From assembly GCA_002104895.1 (NCBI GenBank), contig MCFG01000130.1, forward strand, positions 45,001 through 90,000: 45,000 nt of DNA, in the 5' to 3' direction. Source of the stretch: Anaeromyces robustus (lineage: Eukaryota > Neocallimastigomycota > Neocallimastigomycetes > Neocallimastigales > Neocallimastigaceae). The notes beneath the pieces are model-generated. The model saw only the letters and a list, made by a program, of their open reading frames with translations, was not told where the DNA came from and did not search any database. Numbering within the stretch: position 1 is the stretch's first letter; every line of letters begins with the position of its first letter. The position numbers and the translations under genes were made by a program. Of this stretch, positions 10,388-31,461 are shown piece by piece.

Positions 10388-13300
10388 TTTTTATTTTACA
10401 TTTTATATTTATATTTTTATTTTTATTTTAATTATATCAATATATATTAATTAATACATTATATATAGAATATCATATAAATTTATTTTTATATCTATAT
10501 ATTTTATTAATTATTAATTATTACCTTTTCACATTTTTCTTGGTATAATGCTAAAGTATCTGATTGATACATTGATAATTCCGATATTTTTGCCATCATT
10601 TCTCTAGAAACATTTTTTATTTTCATGGTCAAATCATTTAACTTTTATTTGTAAAAATAAATTTTATTAATATATATATATATAAATATATTTAATATTT
10701 ATTTATATATAATATTATTTAATAATTAAATATATATATATATATATTTAATTATTATTGTTAATTTACTCGATTTGCAAAATAATTATTAGAATTACGA
10801 TCAGCTGTTACTTGTTTTTTTAATCTTTCTGTTAATACATTGATTTCATCATAAATTAATTCTTTTTCCAATAAACGTTCCTTTTTTATTTTTATTTTTA
10901 TTTGTATAATATATATATATATATATTAATATTTTTAATTATTATTAATTGTTATTATTACTACTATTTTATTTTATATGCAATTTTTTTTATTAAAAAT
11001 ATAATATTTTTTATCGTTATTATTAAGTATACCTCTTTATCTACTAATTGTTCTTCTAATCTTGTAATTTTTTTTAATAATTTAGATTCATCTGGATCGG
11101 TTCCTTTTATTTTATTACAACGCTTTCCATATGGATCTTCTACTTTTGCTGACAATTCTTTTACTCTTTCTACTGTAACATCTAATTCTTTTTGTAGTTC
11201 TATAATTTTATCATTATATTTTTTTATTGATGGTTCTTTTCCTTTTAATATTTCTATAGTATTATTTAATTCTGATTTTATAAGTTTTAGTTTCTTTACT
11301 TCATCTTCTCTATCATATAATGCTTTTTCTCCTTTTTTAATAATATCTTCATGAATATTTATTTTTTCATACAAAATACATAATTCATCATTTTGTTCTA
11401 ATATTTTTATTCCCATTGAATTTCTTTCTACTACTGCTGCTTCATATTTACTTCGCATATTAACTAATTCAGATTCAGTATTACCAATAACTGCATTTAA
11501 ACTTTCAATTCTTGATATATTTTGATCAATTTGGTCTAATTAATTAATAATAATGAAATTTTTTATTTAATTTTTATTAGTTATCGTTATTATCTTTTTA
11601 AAGTTAATTTTAGATTATAAAACTTATATATATACCTCTTTTTTCCCTATATAATGCTAATAATTTATTTGCTTCATTTTTATAACTATCTCTACATGAA
11701 TATGATGATGCATTGTTTTGTTTTTGTTTCTTTTTTTTATTATTTTATTTGTTATTATACATATTTTTAGTATATATATATATAATATAGTTTCAAATTT
11801 TATATTTTTTTTTTTTTTACTTTTATTTTTTTTTTTTATTTTTTTTAATATTTACTTACAGTTAATTCTCTATCTTTAATAATTATTTCTTGTCTTAAAA
11901 TTTCTATTTCATTTACAAGTACTTTAACTTTTTCTTTCATTTCAGCAATTCTTTGTAACGTTGATTGAATCATATTTACCTTTTGTATATTTATTATTAT
12001 TATATAATATATAAAAAGATTTTAGTAAGAAATAATTTATCATTTTTGATAATTATAATTAGATTAATAAATAAAAATAAAAAAAAAATAAATAAATATT
12101 TACATATTTATTTCTTTCATTTTTCACCACATTATATAGTTCTGAAAATTCTTTAAGACGAACATTTGATTCAGTATATCTTTTAGAAGTATCTCGAATA
12201 ATTATGTCTTTATCTTGTGAATACTCTTTATAATTTTTGTATTTATTTTGAATTTTAATTAATTCTCTAAACTAAATAATGGTGTAATAGATATTAAAAT
12301 AAATATTTAAAGAAATGAATATTTAAAAATTAAAAGTTAATTGAAAAGGAATTTAAAATTTTTCATTGTAGAATCTATATTTTTTTGCATGTATTTTTTT
12401 TTAAACACTTTAAAAATATGTTAAATAATATATATTAATTATTTCTTTTATTATTACTTTTAATTCTTTCATTAAATTTAATTTTTCTTTTTGCTTTTCT
12501 AAGTCTTCTATATTTTTTGTAACTTCTTCTAATTCACTTTCAAGTTTCTTTTTGATTTCCATATTATTCACCATATTTTCCTTTTCAGTATTTTCTATTG
12601 TTTCCTTTTTTAAAAAATTATATATACCAAAATCGATTTTTTCATGTAATTTTTGAATTTCATTTGAATAATATTTTGAATCTTGTTGTAATATTTTTAA
12701 AGCTTGATCTGCTTCTAATAATTGTTCTTTCAATGTAAGATGCGTCATTCTTATATTATTTACAGAAGATTCTAATCTATGATATGTTTTTAATGCAGTT
12801 TCTTTATCTGATATTTCTCTTAAATATAAATCATGTTCAACTTTGATCTAATTAAATTTTTTATAATTAAAAAAAAAAAATAATAAAAATAAAATTATAT
12901 TATTATATTATATATATAAATTTTAACATATAATTTATAAATATATATTTTAAATATTACTACATAATTTATATACCTCTTTAACTAAATTTCTAATTGC
13001 TAAATCAAGTTTAACTCTTTCTGTTTTTTGTGAATGAAGTTTATCTTTTTCTAATTCTTTTTTCTTATAAAGTTCACGGCATTGTTTTTCTAAATTAAAT
13101 ATTTCATCTTGATATTCACTATATTTACTTATATAATTAGTTTTGGACATTTCTAATTCATTTTTCTTTTGTTCTAATTGTTCAATATCTTTATCTAATT
13201 GACCACTTGCTATAATTTGTTTTGAATTTTCTTCATTAAGACTAGCGATAGCATCTTTTAAAATTGTATATTGTTTTCTATTATATATATATATTGTTTA

Positions 13301-15347
13301 TAAAAAGAATATAATTAATACTAAATTTATACTTATAAATAATTGTAAAAATCTATTTTTATTTATTCTTTATTTTTTTGTTTACTATTATTATTATCAT
13401 TATATTATTATTATTTAATTTACTTTATTTTTCGAGGTATAGCTTCTGATTTTGTAAAATTTAATTTTTCATTTTCTCTTTCCATTTCAACATTTTCTAA
13501 TTCTTTTTTTAATAAAGATAATGTTTTTTCTTTTTCATCTAAATCTTTTCTTAAATTTTCACATTGATGTTTTTTTTGAACATAATCCAACTGAAAAAAA
13601 TTAAAATTAAAAAAAAAAAAAAACAAAAAAAACAAAAACAAAAACAAAAACAAATAATATTTATAATTATTAATAAAAAATTATATTAATATCTTTACTC
13701 TATTATTCATTAATAATAATGATAAAATATATTACTTTTAGATCTTTAATAGCAGCAATTAACTCTGGTTCTAACATATCACTTCGATGTTGTTGAATTT
13801 CTTCTATTGTTTTTCTTAAATGGTCACGATTATCTTTACTTTCTTTAATTTCATTTCGTATTTTTTCTTCTCTTTCTTTACCCAATCTTACTTCATTTTG
13901 ACACTATTATAAATAGAAAATTTTTTTATGAATTATTATTAATATATTTTGTATTTAGAATTTTTTTTATCATAATTATTGAGAAAATTATATGATTACT
14001 ATTTTTATATAATAGTAAAATTCTATATATAAATTTGATAGTGATTTATTAATATTTACTTTAATTAATTCACGCTTTAATTCTCCAATTTCAGAATTAT
14101 CGGTAAATTTTTTACTTCGATGTCTATCAATTTCTATTGTTTGTGCATTAAATTCATTTTGTATATAATGTATTTTTTTTGATAAATATTGATTAAATTT
14201 ATATAAACTTTGATAGTAACTATGAAGTGTTCTGTATTTTTCTTTTAATACTTTGGTTCTTTTTTTTTTTAATAAAATATAAAAATTATCATATTATTAT
14301 AAATTATAAATAATAAAAATTATCAATATATCTTTTTATATATTATTATATAATTATTTTTATTATTAATATATTTTAAATAAAATATGATTCCATTTGT
14401 TATCATTTATCAAATATTTTTATTATTATTACTTTTCGTTATCAATTCCTTTATTTTTATTTAGTTCATTAAGATATTGAAAAGCCGGTGATGATTCAAT
14501 ATTATAAATAATTGATAAACAAAATCCATCATCTAAATCATCATCATCATCTTCTTCATTATTATTTAAATTCTCTTTTTCTTTCTTTTCATTTTCCTTT
14601 AATGAATCATCTCCTTCATCAATTTCATTATTTATTTCTCCTTCTTTATTATTATTATTTACCTCATCTTGTGTATTTTTATCTGGTGATTCATTATTTA
14701 TATCTACATTTTCACTATCAATATTAAAATCCATTTCTTCTAGTTCAGATTCTTGATCTGAATCATGTGGCATAAATAATTTATCATCATCTTCAATTAT
14801 TTTATCTTTATCCTGATTATTCTGATTATTCTGATTTTCTATATTATTACTATTATCATCGTTATTATTGCTATTATTATTTTCAACATTATTTTCATTA
14901 TCAATTATTATATTATTGTCATTAATTTGGTTTTCGTTCTGTTGAGTTGTATCTGAAGTTTTAGTTTCCGGTATTGATTCTGTATTTGAATTTTCTTTTA
15001 ATTATATTTTTATTATTTATATAATTTTAATTATTATTTTTATTCACAAAAATTAAGTAGAATTTGTTAATGTTATTATTTATAATAAACCCAATATAAT
15101 TATTATAATTTATTAAATAAATTACTAATTTACCATTATTTTCATTATTGGCATTATCAACATTTTCTTCGTTTACTTCTATATTAAATAAATAAATATA
15201 TATATATTAATAAAATATATATATAATATATTAATAAAAATTATATATATATATAATTTTTGATGATATATATCTTTTACACTCAAATTACAAATATATT
15301 AAAAAAATATTGAAAAAAAAAATAATACCATTCTGTTCATTCTCCAT
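9841..15347 (-). CDS. CCDC146: CCDC146/MBO2-like flagellar coiled-coil protein
   Basis: Sixteen exons (high to low): 15329-15347, 15134-15178, 14433-14994, 14060-14258, 13736-13903, 13424-13590, 12977-13277, 12458-12847, 12104-12271, 11860-11979, 11636-11729, 11033-11535, 10770-10880, 10525-10641, 10202-10350, 9841-10063. Every joint is GT..AG and stays in frame, giving about 1111 residues (human CCDC146 is about 955). Residues 1-265 are acidic and Asn-rich. From about 275 to 1000 nearly all is charged heptad-type coiled coil. The C-terminus carries RPNAYIP, then LPIPKPYG, SPFKP, LRHYRKFVDKPIEI, which matches the conserved end of CCDC146 as I remember it. CCDC146 and Chlamydomonas MBO2 are ciliary/centriolar proteins needed for normal beating, so a motile zoospore is implied. 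The gene converges on RPS17. Assignment rests mainly on the C-terminal motif plus architecture. Confidence 0.82.
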
Positions 15348-16268
15348 TTTTTGGTTATATTAATGCAAAATATAATATTTAAAGGAAATCAAAAGTAAAA
15401 AAAAATTCAAAAAAAAAAAATATTAATTATATATATTTAAAATGAATAATCTTTCTCTTTTTCCTTTTCCTATTCTTCTTTTATAATATATATTTGACTT
15501 TTAATTTCTACTAGTTATTGTTATTGGTATAATATACAGATATAATGTAGTTTTTTTCTTTTTTTTTCTTTTTTTTTAAAAAAATATGAATAGTATGTGT
15601 ATGTATATCTATATCTGTGTATAATCCGAGAAATTAAAAATATCAAATAATAATTCAATTGAATTGAAATAGAATTGCAATTGGTATTGAAATGGAATTG
15701 AAATTTGAAAAAAAAAAATTATGAATAGTTTTTTTTTTGTTGATAAATTATATATTTTTTATATTAATGTATATAATATAATATTTTTATAAATATATAT
15801 ATCCAAATTTTAATACTTTTAAAACTGTAAGAGTTTTAATCTTTTGGTATTAATGAAGTATATATTTAATAATGACTATTAAAATGTTTATTTAATATTA
15901 TTTTTTTATTTTGTTTATATAATTTATTTTTTTATTAATATTTTATCAGTTAATTAAATTTAAATAATTAATAATTAATTATTTATTGATATAAAATGAT
16001 TTATCAAAATATATTTTAAAGAAAAATAAAACTTAAGATATGAAGAGAAAAAAACTTTTGAAATGTAATTAATATATTATTAAAATTAAAATTTCCTCAA
16101 ATTATATTAATATTTATTTGAAAAAATTAAAAACAATTTTGTTTTAATATATTTAAAAAAGAATTGAAAAAAATATGAATTAATATATATTAATAATGTA
16201 TTATAATATATTGAGAAGTAATAAAGATTATTTTAATAATAATTAAAATTTTTAAAAAATATTTAATC

Positions 16269-16309
<41 letters not shown>

Positions 16310-16374
16310 AAATAATTCATATTATTATATCATTTTAATATTAATATAAAAATGATTATAACAATAATAACAAT

Positions 16375-16466
16375 AATTATATTAAATATTAATGTAATTG
16401 ATATTAATAATAAGTTGAATAATTATATTAAATATTAATGTAATTGATATTAATAATAAGTTGAAT
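16375..16466. repeat. Perfect 46-bp tandem duplication
   Basis: The unit beginning AATTATATTAAATATTAATG at 16375-16420 is repeated exactly at 16421-16466. The perfect identity suggests a recent slippage or duplication event. Confidence 0.85.
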
Positions 16467-16953
16467 AATTTTTTATATTTATAAAAGTTCAAATATTGAA
16501 ATGAAAGTAATTGAGTAATTTTATTTAAAAAAAAAATACATGAAAAGGTTAAAAAAAAAGTGAAAATGTTAAAATGAAAAATATATATATATTTCGGTTT
16601 GTTATACTTTTAAAACTCTAATAATTTTAAAATTAATGCTATTCATATATAAATATATATTTAAAAAAAAAAATGTATAAATATTATTTATTCATAATAA
16701 TCATATTAAAATTATATATTATTTATATAATATATATATTCAAAAATATTATATTTTTATTTATTAATACCAAGTTTCTTTATTTTTTATTTTTATTCTT
16801 ATATTTTTTAGATAAAAATTTCATACTGTTGTATGAAGAAAAAACAAACTATCTTTTTATATATCATAAATTAAGATATATTTTTTACAGAATAATAATA
16901 ATAATAATAAATCATTTAATTATCATTATTATTGATTATCATTATTTTTATTA

Positions 16954-17084
16954 TTATGTTATAATAATTCATAACATAATTTATTAATATTAAATTATAT
17001 ATTAAAAAAGATTTTTTTAGTATATAATTTAATATTAATAAATGACATTATATATTAAAAAAGATTTTTTTTTTTAATGTATAA
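16954..17084. repeat. Cluster of three inverted repeats, including a 61-nt near-perfect hairpin
   Basis: Arms 16954-16962 and 16971-16979 (9 bp). Then arms 16981-17001 and 17021-17041 (21 bp perfect), whose inner 19 nt also pair, leaving a loop of only about 3 nt. Then a related hairpin at 17047-17062 with 17069-17084, with one mismatch. The second and third share the core ATTATATATTAAAAAAG. They lie downstream of the TMEM94 stop. Confidence 0.75.
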
Positions 17085-17257
17085 TTATAACTGTTATTTA
17101 TTTAATTTGAATTTTTTTCTATTAATATTATTTTGTTGTTTATTTATTTCTTTATATATCCAAAAAAATAAAAGTATTTATTAACTTTTATATTTAGTAT
17201 GTATATTATTTTTTTTTCTTTTATAATTTTTTTTTCTTTTTATTTTGTTTGTTTCTT

Positions 17258-17288
<31 letters not shown>

Positions 17289-17405
17289 CTTTTATTTGTT
17301 ATTCTTTAAAATTTAATTAAATACGGTGATGAATTAATTTAATGATAAAAAAAAAATGATAAATCAAAAAAACTAGTTTAATCTAAAAACTATTGTTAAA
17401 ACGAC

Positions 17406-25401
<7,996 letters not shown>

Positions 25402-26779
25402 AATTATTTAATTTTTCATAAAATTATTATTATTGCTTTAGTTTTCGTTTTTTGTTTTTATATTTATTTTTGTTTCTTTATATATATATAATTAATATTT
25501 TTACTATTGTTAATATAATAATAAAAAACTATAAATTGTTCAATTTTTCTTATAAAGCTATGACATATAATTTTTAAATTACAACAACAGCAACAATAAT
25601 AATAATATATATATAAACTATAATATTTCAAAATAAATTATTTGAAATCTTAAAATGAAGGATTTTGTATATTATATTATATTATATTATATTATATTAT
25701 TTTGTATATTGTATTAAAATTCTATTTCTAAATATTTTTTTAAATTTTTTTTTTTTTTTTGTGAATTTTTATATATATATATTATTATTGTTTTAATTTT
25801 TTTTCTTCTAGCATATTATCAAATTTCAAAAATTACTTCATTGATAATAATTACTTAATATTATACCTATAATATAATAATATATATAAATAAAAAAAAT
25901 AATGTTAAAAATTTAAGAATTGAAATTATATATTATTGTTAAGAAAAATATAACACATGAAATTTATTTGAAATTTAAATTTCAAAAAAAAAAAAAAAAA
26001 AAAAAAAATAACAATAATGATAATAAATTCTATAGAATAAAATAAAAATCTAATAAAAAAATAAAAATAAAAATATATAAATAAATCAAAATAAAATATT
26101 TATATAAAAAAATTCATTTTTATTATTAGATTAATATGTATTCAAAAAAAAATTAAATAATGATATTTTATTAATGTAGAAATTTTAAGAAATCTCTTTT
26201 TAATTGAAATTTAATTTATAATTAAATCATATTTATATCATTTGCAATTATTTATTAATTTATAAAAATATTTTATACTTTCTCAATATTTCATTATTTT
26301 TTCTTTTATCATTTAATTATTTATATTCATTTCTTTTATCATTTAATTTAATTTTAATTTAATTTAATGTTAAATCCTTTTTTAAAGTAATTAAAATGAT
26401 ATGAAAAGAATTTTAATAAATATTATTATTTTTTATTATATTTTTATTTGTTTATTTTATTTATTTATTTATGTATTTATTTATTTATGTAATTATTTAT
26501 TTATTTATTTTTTATTTATGTATTTATTTATTTATTATTTTTAATTAATATACTTTTTTTTTATATACAAGAAATATTTAAAATATATTAATATATATTA
26601 TTTTTTAAAATCGTACAATTAGTTAAAACATGGTTAGATTAATATAAATATTTATATGTTTATATGTTTATCTAATTATTATTTACAATTTAGTAATAAA
26701 ACAAAAAAAAATTAAAAAATTTTCAATTTTTAATTTGGATTTCTTTTATTGCAAGCCTTTTATTTTATAAGAGGTTTAA

Positions 26780-26917
26780 AATTTTCTAGAGATATTCTAC
26801 GATAAATTTGTTTGGGTAACTATTTTAATAATAGCGAACGAAAGTTTTAAATCCCTTTTACAAGTTATCGTAGCACTTGCGAAAACTCATAATGGTACAT
26901 TAAGTACATATCTATGA
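26780..26917 (+). pseudogene. Decayed coding remnant, family unknown
   Basis: In a patch clearly richer in G and C than its surroundings there is a 45-codon stop-free run without a start codon; it contains FKSLLQVIVALAKTHNGTL and ends in TGA. Just downstream, in another frame, KLVTCVLIGNSPTTSG is readable before a stop (about 26919-26966), and a fragment FLKDVTAKWK is readable near 27120-27150. The protein-like character combined with frame breaks suggests an old gene or transposon relic. I do not recognise the family, and chance cannot be excluded. Confidence 0.35.
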
Positions 26918-27658
26918 TAAGTTAGTAACATGTGTATTAATAGGAAATAGTCCTACAACATCTGGATAAATTTTCTTGTAAAATACTAAATAATGGTACT
27001 GCTTTGAAAAAAGCAATGAGAGCATTATATTAGAATTTACAATATAAATTTTTTTTTTATAAAAGTTTTATAATTTTTTTAAAAATTAATGAAAATATTT
27101 TATAATAAAAAATTTAGGAAAACTTTTTGAAAGATGTGACAGCTAAATGGAAATTATAATAATTATTTAATTTAATTAATAGTAAATAAAAATAGCAATG
27201 AAATTTTTGATTATTAGAAGAAGAGAGAAAATAACTTTCCAATTTAAAAACATACTCCCCAATATATGAACTAAGCAAATCCATATAGCAAACTACAATA
27301 ATAATACTAATTATATTTATTATTTAAAAAAAAGTTTCTTAAGAAAAAAAGGTTAATTATTATATAATATATTAATATATTTATATATTAAATATTTAAT
27401 CATAAATAAAAAAACATAAATATTTAAAATAATTTTTATTCTTAAAAACTTAGTATTATATTAATTACTTAGTATCAATGAATATTATATTAATTATATT
27501 ATATTGAGATTTAGAAAAAGTTAATAAGTTAGTATCAAAATTACAATTTATATTAATACTTTGGATAAATTATAATGAAATATATTATTTAATATAATAA
27601 TAATATAATGATAATAATAATAATAATAAATAATAAATAATAATAATAAATAATAATA

Positions 27659-27696
<38 letters not shown>

Positions 27697-28271
27697 TAAT
27701 AGTTAATAATAATGATAATGATAAATAATTAATAAAAAAATAAAAAAATAAAAAAATAATAATAAATAAAAATTTTCTTATCATTCTAAATTAATAAGAT
27801 TATCTTAAGATTTTAAAAAAAGATAACATATTATATATAATATAAATTTATAATAAATATATAACAAATTTAAAAAATATTAAAAAATTAATAATTAAAG
27901 TTTCGAAATATAATAAAATATTCCTTACTAATATATTTATATTTATACACATATTACACATATTTTTTTAATTATATTTAAATTTAATTATTTTTATTCA
28001 TGGTATAATTTAATAATAATATATAATAATATATAATAAAATAAATAATATATATAAAATTATTAAAATAAATATAATATTTATATATATATTATATATG
28101 TAATTGTTTTATTTTATTTATAAAATTGGTATACGCTGTAAATAAATTGTAAATTTAATTTAATAATAACATATATTATAATGTATTATAATATATTTTA
28201 AATAATACAATTTATTTACATTTTTTAATTTTAATTCTTAGCAAAGTATATTATAAAAAATATGGAATAAT

Positions 28272-28388
<117 letters not shown>

Positions 28389-28687
28389 TTTGAAATTTGA
28401 TAATTTGTTTCAGTTAACGATAAAGAAAAATATTGATAATGAACAAGAAACAAAATTTATTTGGTATTAATAGTTAAGCTCTGTTCTGTTTTCTTATTAA
28501 AATTAATGAATATAATTAACATTAATTATATTTTAGTAATTACTTAATACTGATCAGTAAGTTTTTAGAATTAATATATTAGTAATATTAATATTTTATC
28601 TGTATAGGTCAACTAAATAAACAAATTAAAACATAATTATTTTAGTACTAGATGAATTGGTTATATATACTTTAAAAAAAAATGATA

Positions 28688-28834
28688 GATAAATTCACAA
28701 TACTTATGATAATTATTGTAATACTTAAATTAATAAATAATATTAAACATTTTTGAAATATTTTTTATCATCATTATAATGATTATTTAATTTCTTAAGT
28801 ATTACAATAATTTCATAGGAATTGTGAATTTATC
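28688..28834. mobile_element. Putative MITE: 147 bp with about 40-bp terminal inverted repeats and TA flanks
   Basis: The left arm 28688-28728 starts GATAAATTCACAATA and ends TTGTAATACTTAA. The right arm 28795-28834 is its reverse complement apart from about five differences. The outer ends are flanked by TA on both sides, as in Tc1/mariner-type target duplications, though TA is weak evidence in such AT-rich DNA. There is no coding capacity. Another fragment with TTGTAATACTT lies at about 28890-28905. Confidence 0.5.
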
Positions 28835-30713
28835 TAAGATTATAAATATATTAATTTATTATATATTATAGTCTTTGATAAAATAACAATTGTAATACTT
28901 GAGAAAATAATACATAATTATTTTTTTTTTAAAATTAATCCATAAAAATTGTAATAATATATATATTAAATTTAATATATATTATGTTTAATAATATATA
29001 TTATATTATATTATATATTAATTTAATAATAATAATAATAGAAAATTCAATGTTTTTTAATAATATAAAATTAAAATTTATCATTACAATTTTATTAAAT
29101 AATTTTTATTAATTATTATTTTTTATATTTTAGTTTTTTTTTTTTATTTTTATTTTTTATTATTGTTATTTTTTAAATATAACTTAAAGCAATAATATTA
29201 TAAAGAACAAAAACTTTTTGATTTATATAGTCATTAAACGATTTAGAAAACAAATAATAAAAAAAAATAAAAAAGAGTAAGTTTTTTATATTAATAAATT
29301 TAATAATTTATTTATGTTGAAATGATTATTGAAACAATAAATACATAAAGAAAATGTATAGTCATTTATATTTTAATTATGTAGTTTAAATAGGAAATAT
29401 TTAATAATGCTAAAAAATTTATATATATTTTAGTAGTAATTATATATAAAAATAAAAAAGTATCTTAAAAAGATTGTTATATAATTATTTTTTAGGACTA
29501 TATTAGTAAATGACATTTTAATATTAATTAAATATTTATTTTAGTTAGGATATAATTTGACAGTATTTTAAAATAAACTAAATAATATTAGATTTTATAA
29601 CATTTTTAATATTAAATAATGAAATACTAATATGATAATAAAAATATTTTAATAAAATAAATAATATATGAAATTCTTATTTTTATTTAATAACAATATA
29701 TCTTAATGTAAAAATATTTATATTTATAATTAATTAAAATTTCAATTTAGGGTTTTATATTATATATATTCACATATATATATAACGGAATAATTCTAAT
29801 CTATTAGTAGTTATTTTTTAAATATGCCTATATAGTATACTAAATTGTTGAAGTATATATAAGAAGTGTATGAATTATAATATTTATTTTATATATACTT
29901 AAATATTTAAAATTAATTTTATTTTACTGATTATATATATTATATAAATTTTTGGTATGAATTTTTATAATAAAGGATAATAAAATATGAAGAATCTCAA
30001 ACATATTATTTAACATATTATTAAATTATAGTTCTTTTTTATTTTCCTTTTCTTTCTTAATTGATATATACATAACTCTATCTATAGAAATTTATAAATT
30101 TTCAACAAAACCAATCATTATTTTATTATATTTATTTAAAAGTTAATTCAAAAGTTTAGATGATATTCCATTAATTACAGTCTATATTCAACAAATAATT
30201 AAATAAAAATAATGATAATTATATAATTAATAACCACTTCATTAATCACTATAAACAGTTTTTAATATTTATTATTTTTATCATTTTTGATAATAAATGA
30301 TAAATTTATAAGAAATAATAAATTAAATTTATATCAAAAGGAATATAATACTCTATTAATAATTTATATTAATACCAACAATAATACAAATACCAGTACT
30401 AATATAATATAAATTCTAAAATAATATTAATTATAACATTAATTTAATACAAAATTTTAAAATAATAACATTGAACAATCATACAATTCAATGAATATAG
30501 ATAAATAAACAAAATTAAACTAAACTAAGATTATATAAATAAGAAAATAGATAAGTAAATAAAATAAAAAAAATAAAATAAAATAAAATAAATAAAATAT
30601 TTAAAAGAAAAAAAAAAATAAAAACAAAAACAAAAATAAAAACATTACTGTTATTATTCAATTATAAATATTGAAGCATATAAATAAGACTATTACAGAA
30701 TAGTAAATGAAAA

Positions 30714-31424
30714 ATGGGTAATCATTCATCAAAAGAAAAAAAAAAGAATATTCAAAGAAGACATTCTTGCCCGACAGCTGAACTTAATAATAAATTAGAT
30801 TCAGCAAAATCTTCAAATGAAAGTTTACAACATAGTCGTAGTTGTTCTGAATTAGGTAGTAGTAATAGTTCACTTGATAAAAAGAATGGTTCTTCTGATT
30901 CAGTAAGTAAAAATATTGAAACTTTAAATGATGTTGGAGGTTCTTTGCCAAATATAAATCAAAATTCAATTCTTGCTGCTAATGAATCATCGTTAGCTGC
31001 ATTAGCTAAAGAGAAATCATCTAGTCAAAAAAGTGTACACAATAGTAGTAGTTCAGTTAATGATAAGTATAATATTGATGATATTTTACAAAAAGTTTTT
31101 GATATGCGTAAAAATGTAAAACATGGTAAATCAAGTTCTCGTTCAGTGGGTCTTAAAAATGGTGAAATTATTAAATTATGTGCACACGCAAGGGAAATTT
31201 TTTTAAATCAACCTGTTCTTATTGAATTAAATCCTAAACCATCACTTGTTATTGCTGGTGATGTCCATGGACGTAAGTTTTTTTTTCTCCATTTTTTTTA
31301 ATGATTAATATAATAACAAAAAAAAAAAAAAAAAAAAAAAAAAATTATATTATTTATAATATATCTTAATTATTATTATTATATTATTTTTAAAATATAT
31401 ATTTAATATAATTAATGTTCATTC

Positions 31425-31461
<37 letters not shown>

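Larger units (their letters stand above)
15348..17405. other. Intergenic between CCDC146 and TMEM94 genes
   Basis: Two kilobases upstream of the CCDC146 start and downstream of the TMEM94 stop. It holds degenerate GAATTGAAAT units (15653-15705), a 38-T run (16271-16300 and around), a 46-bp perfect tandem duplication (16375-16466) and nested hairpins (16954-17084). A 104-codon Ile/Tyr/Phe-rich ORF at 16673-16987 looks like chance translation of AT-rich DNA. No gene is supported. Confidence 0.6.

Noticed and set aside
14512-14727. His/Leu/Tyr-rich + strand ORF
   Set aside because: It is the antisense shadow of the acidic Asp/Asn/Glu-rich exon 3 of the CCDC146 gene.
16673-16987. 104-codon Ile/Tyr/Phe-rich ORF
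   Set aside because: Its composition is what AT-only DNA gives, there are no motifs, and it overlaps hairpin repeats.
26820-26870. Possible tRNA because of AGTTTTAAATCCC resembling a B box
   Set aside because: No A box, acceptor stem or anticodon arm could be folded around it.
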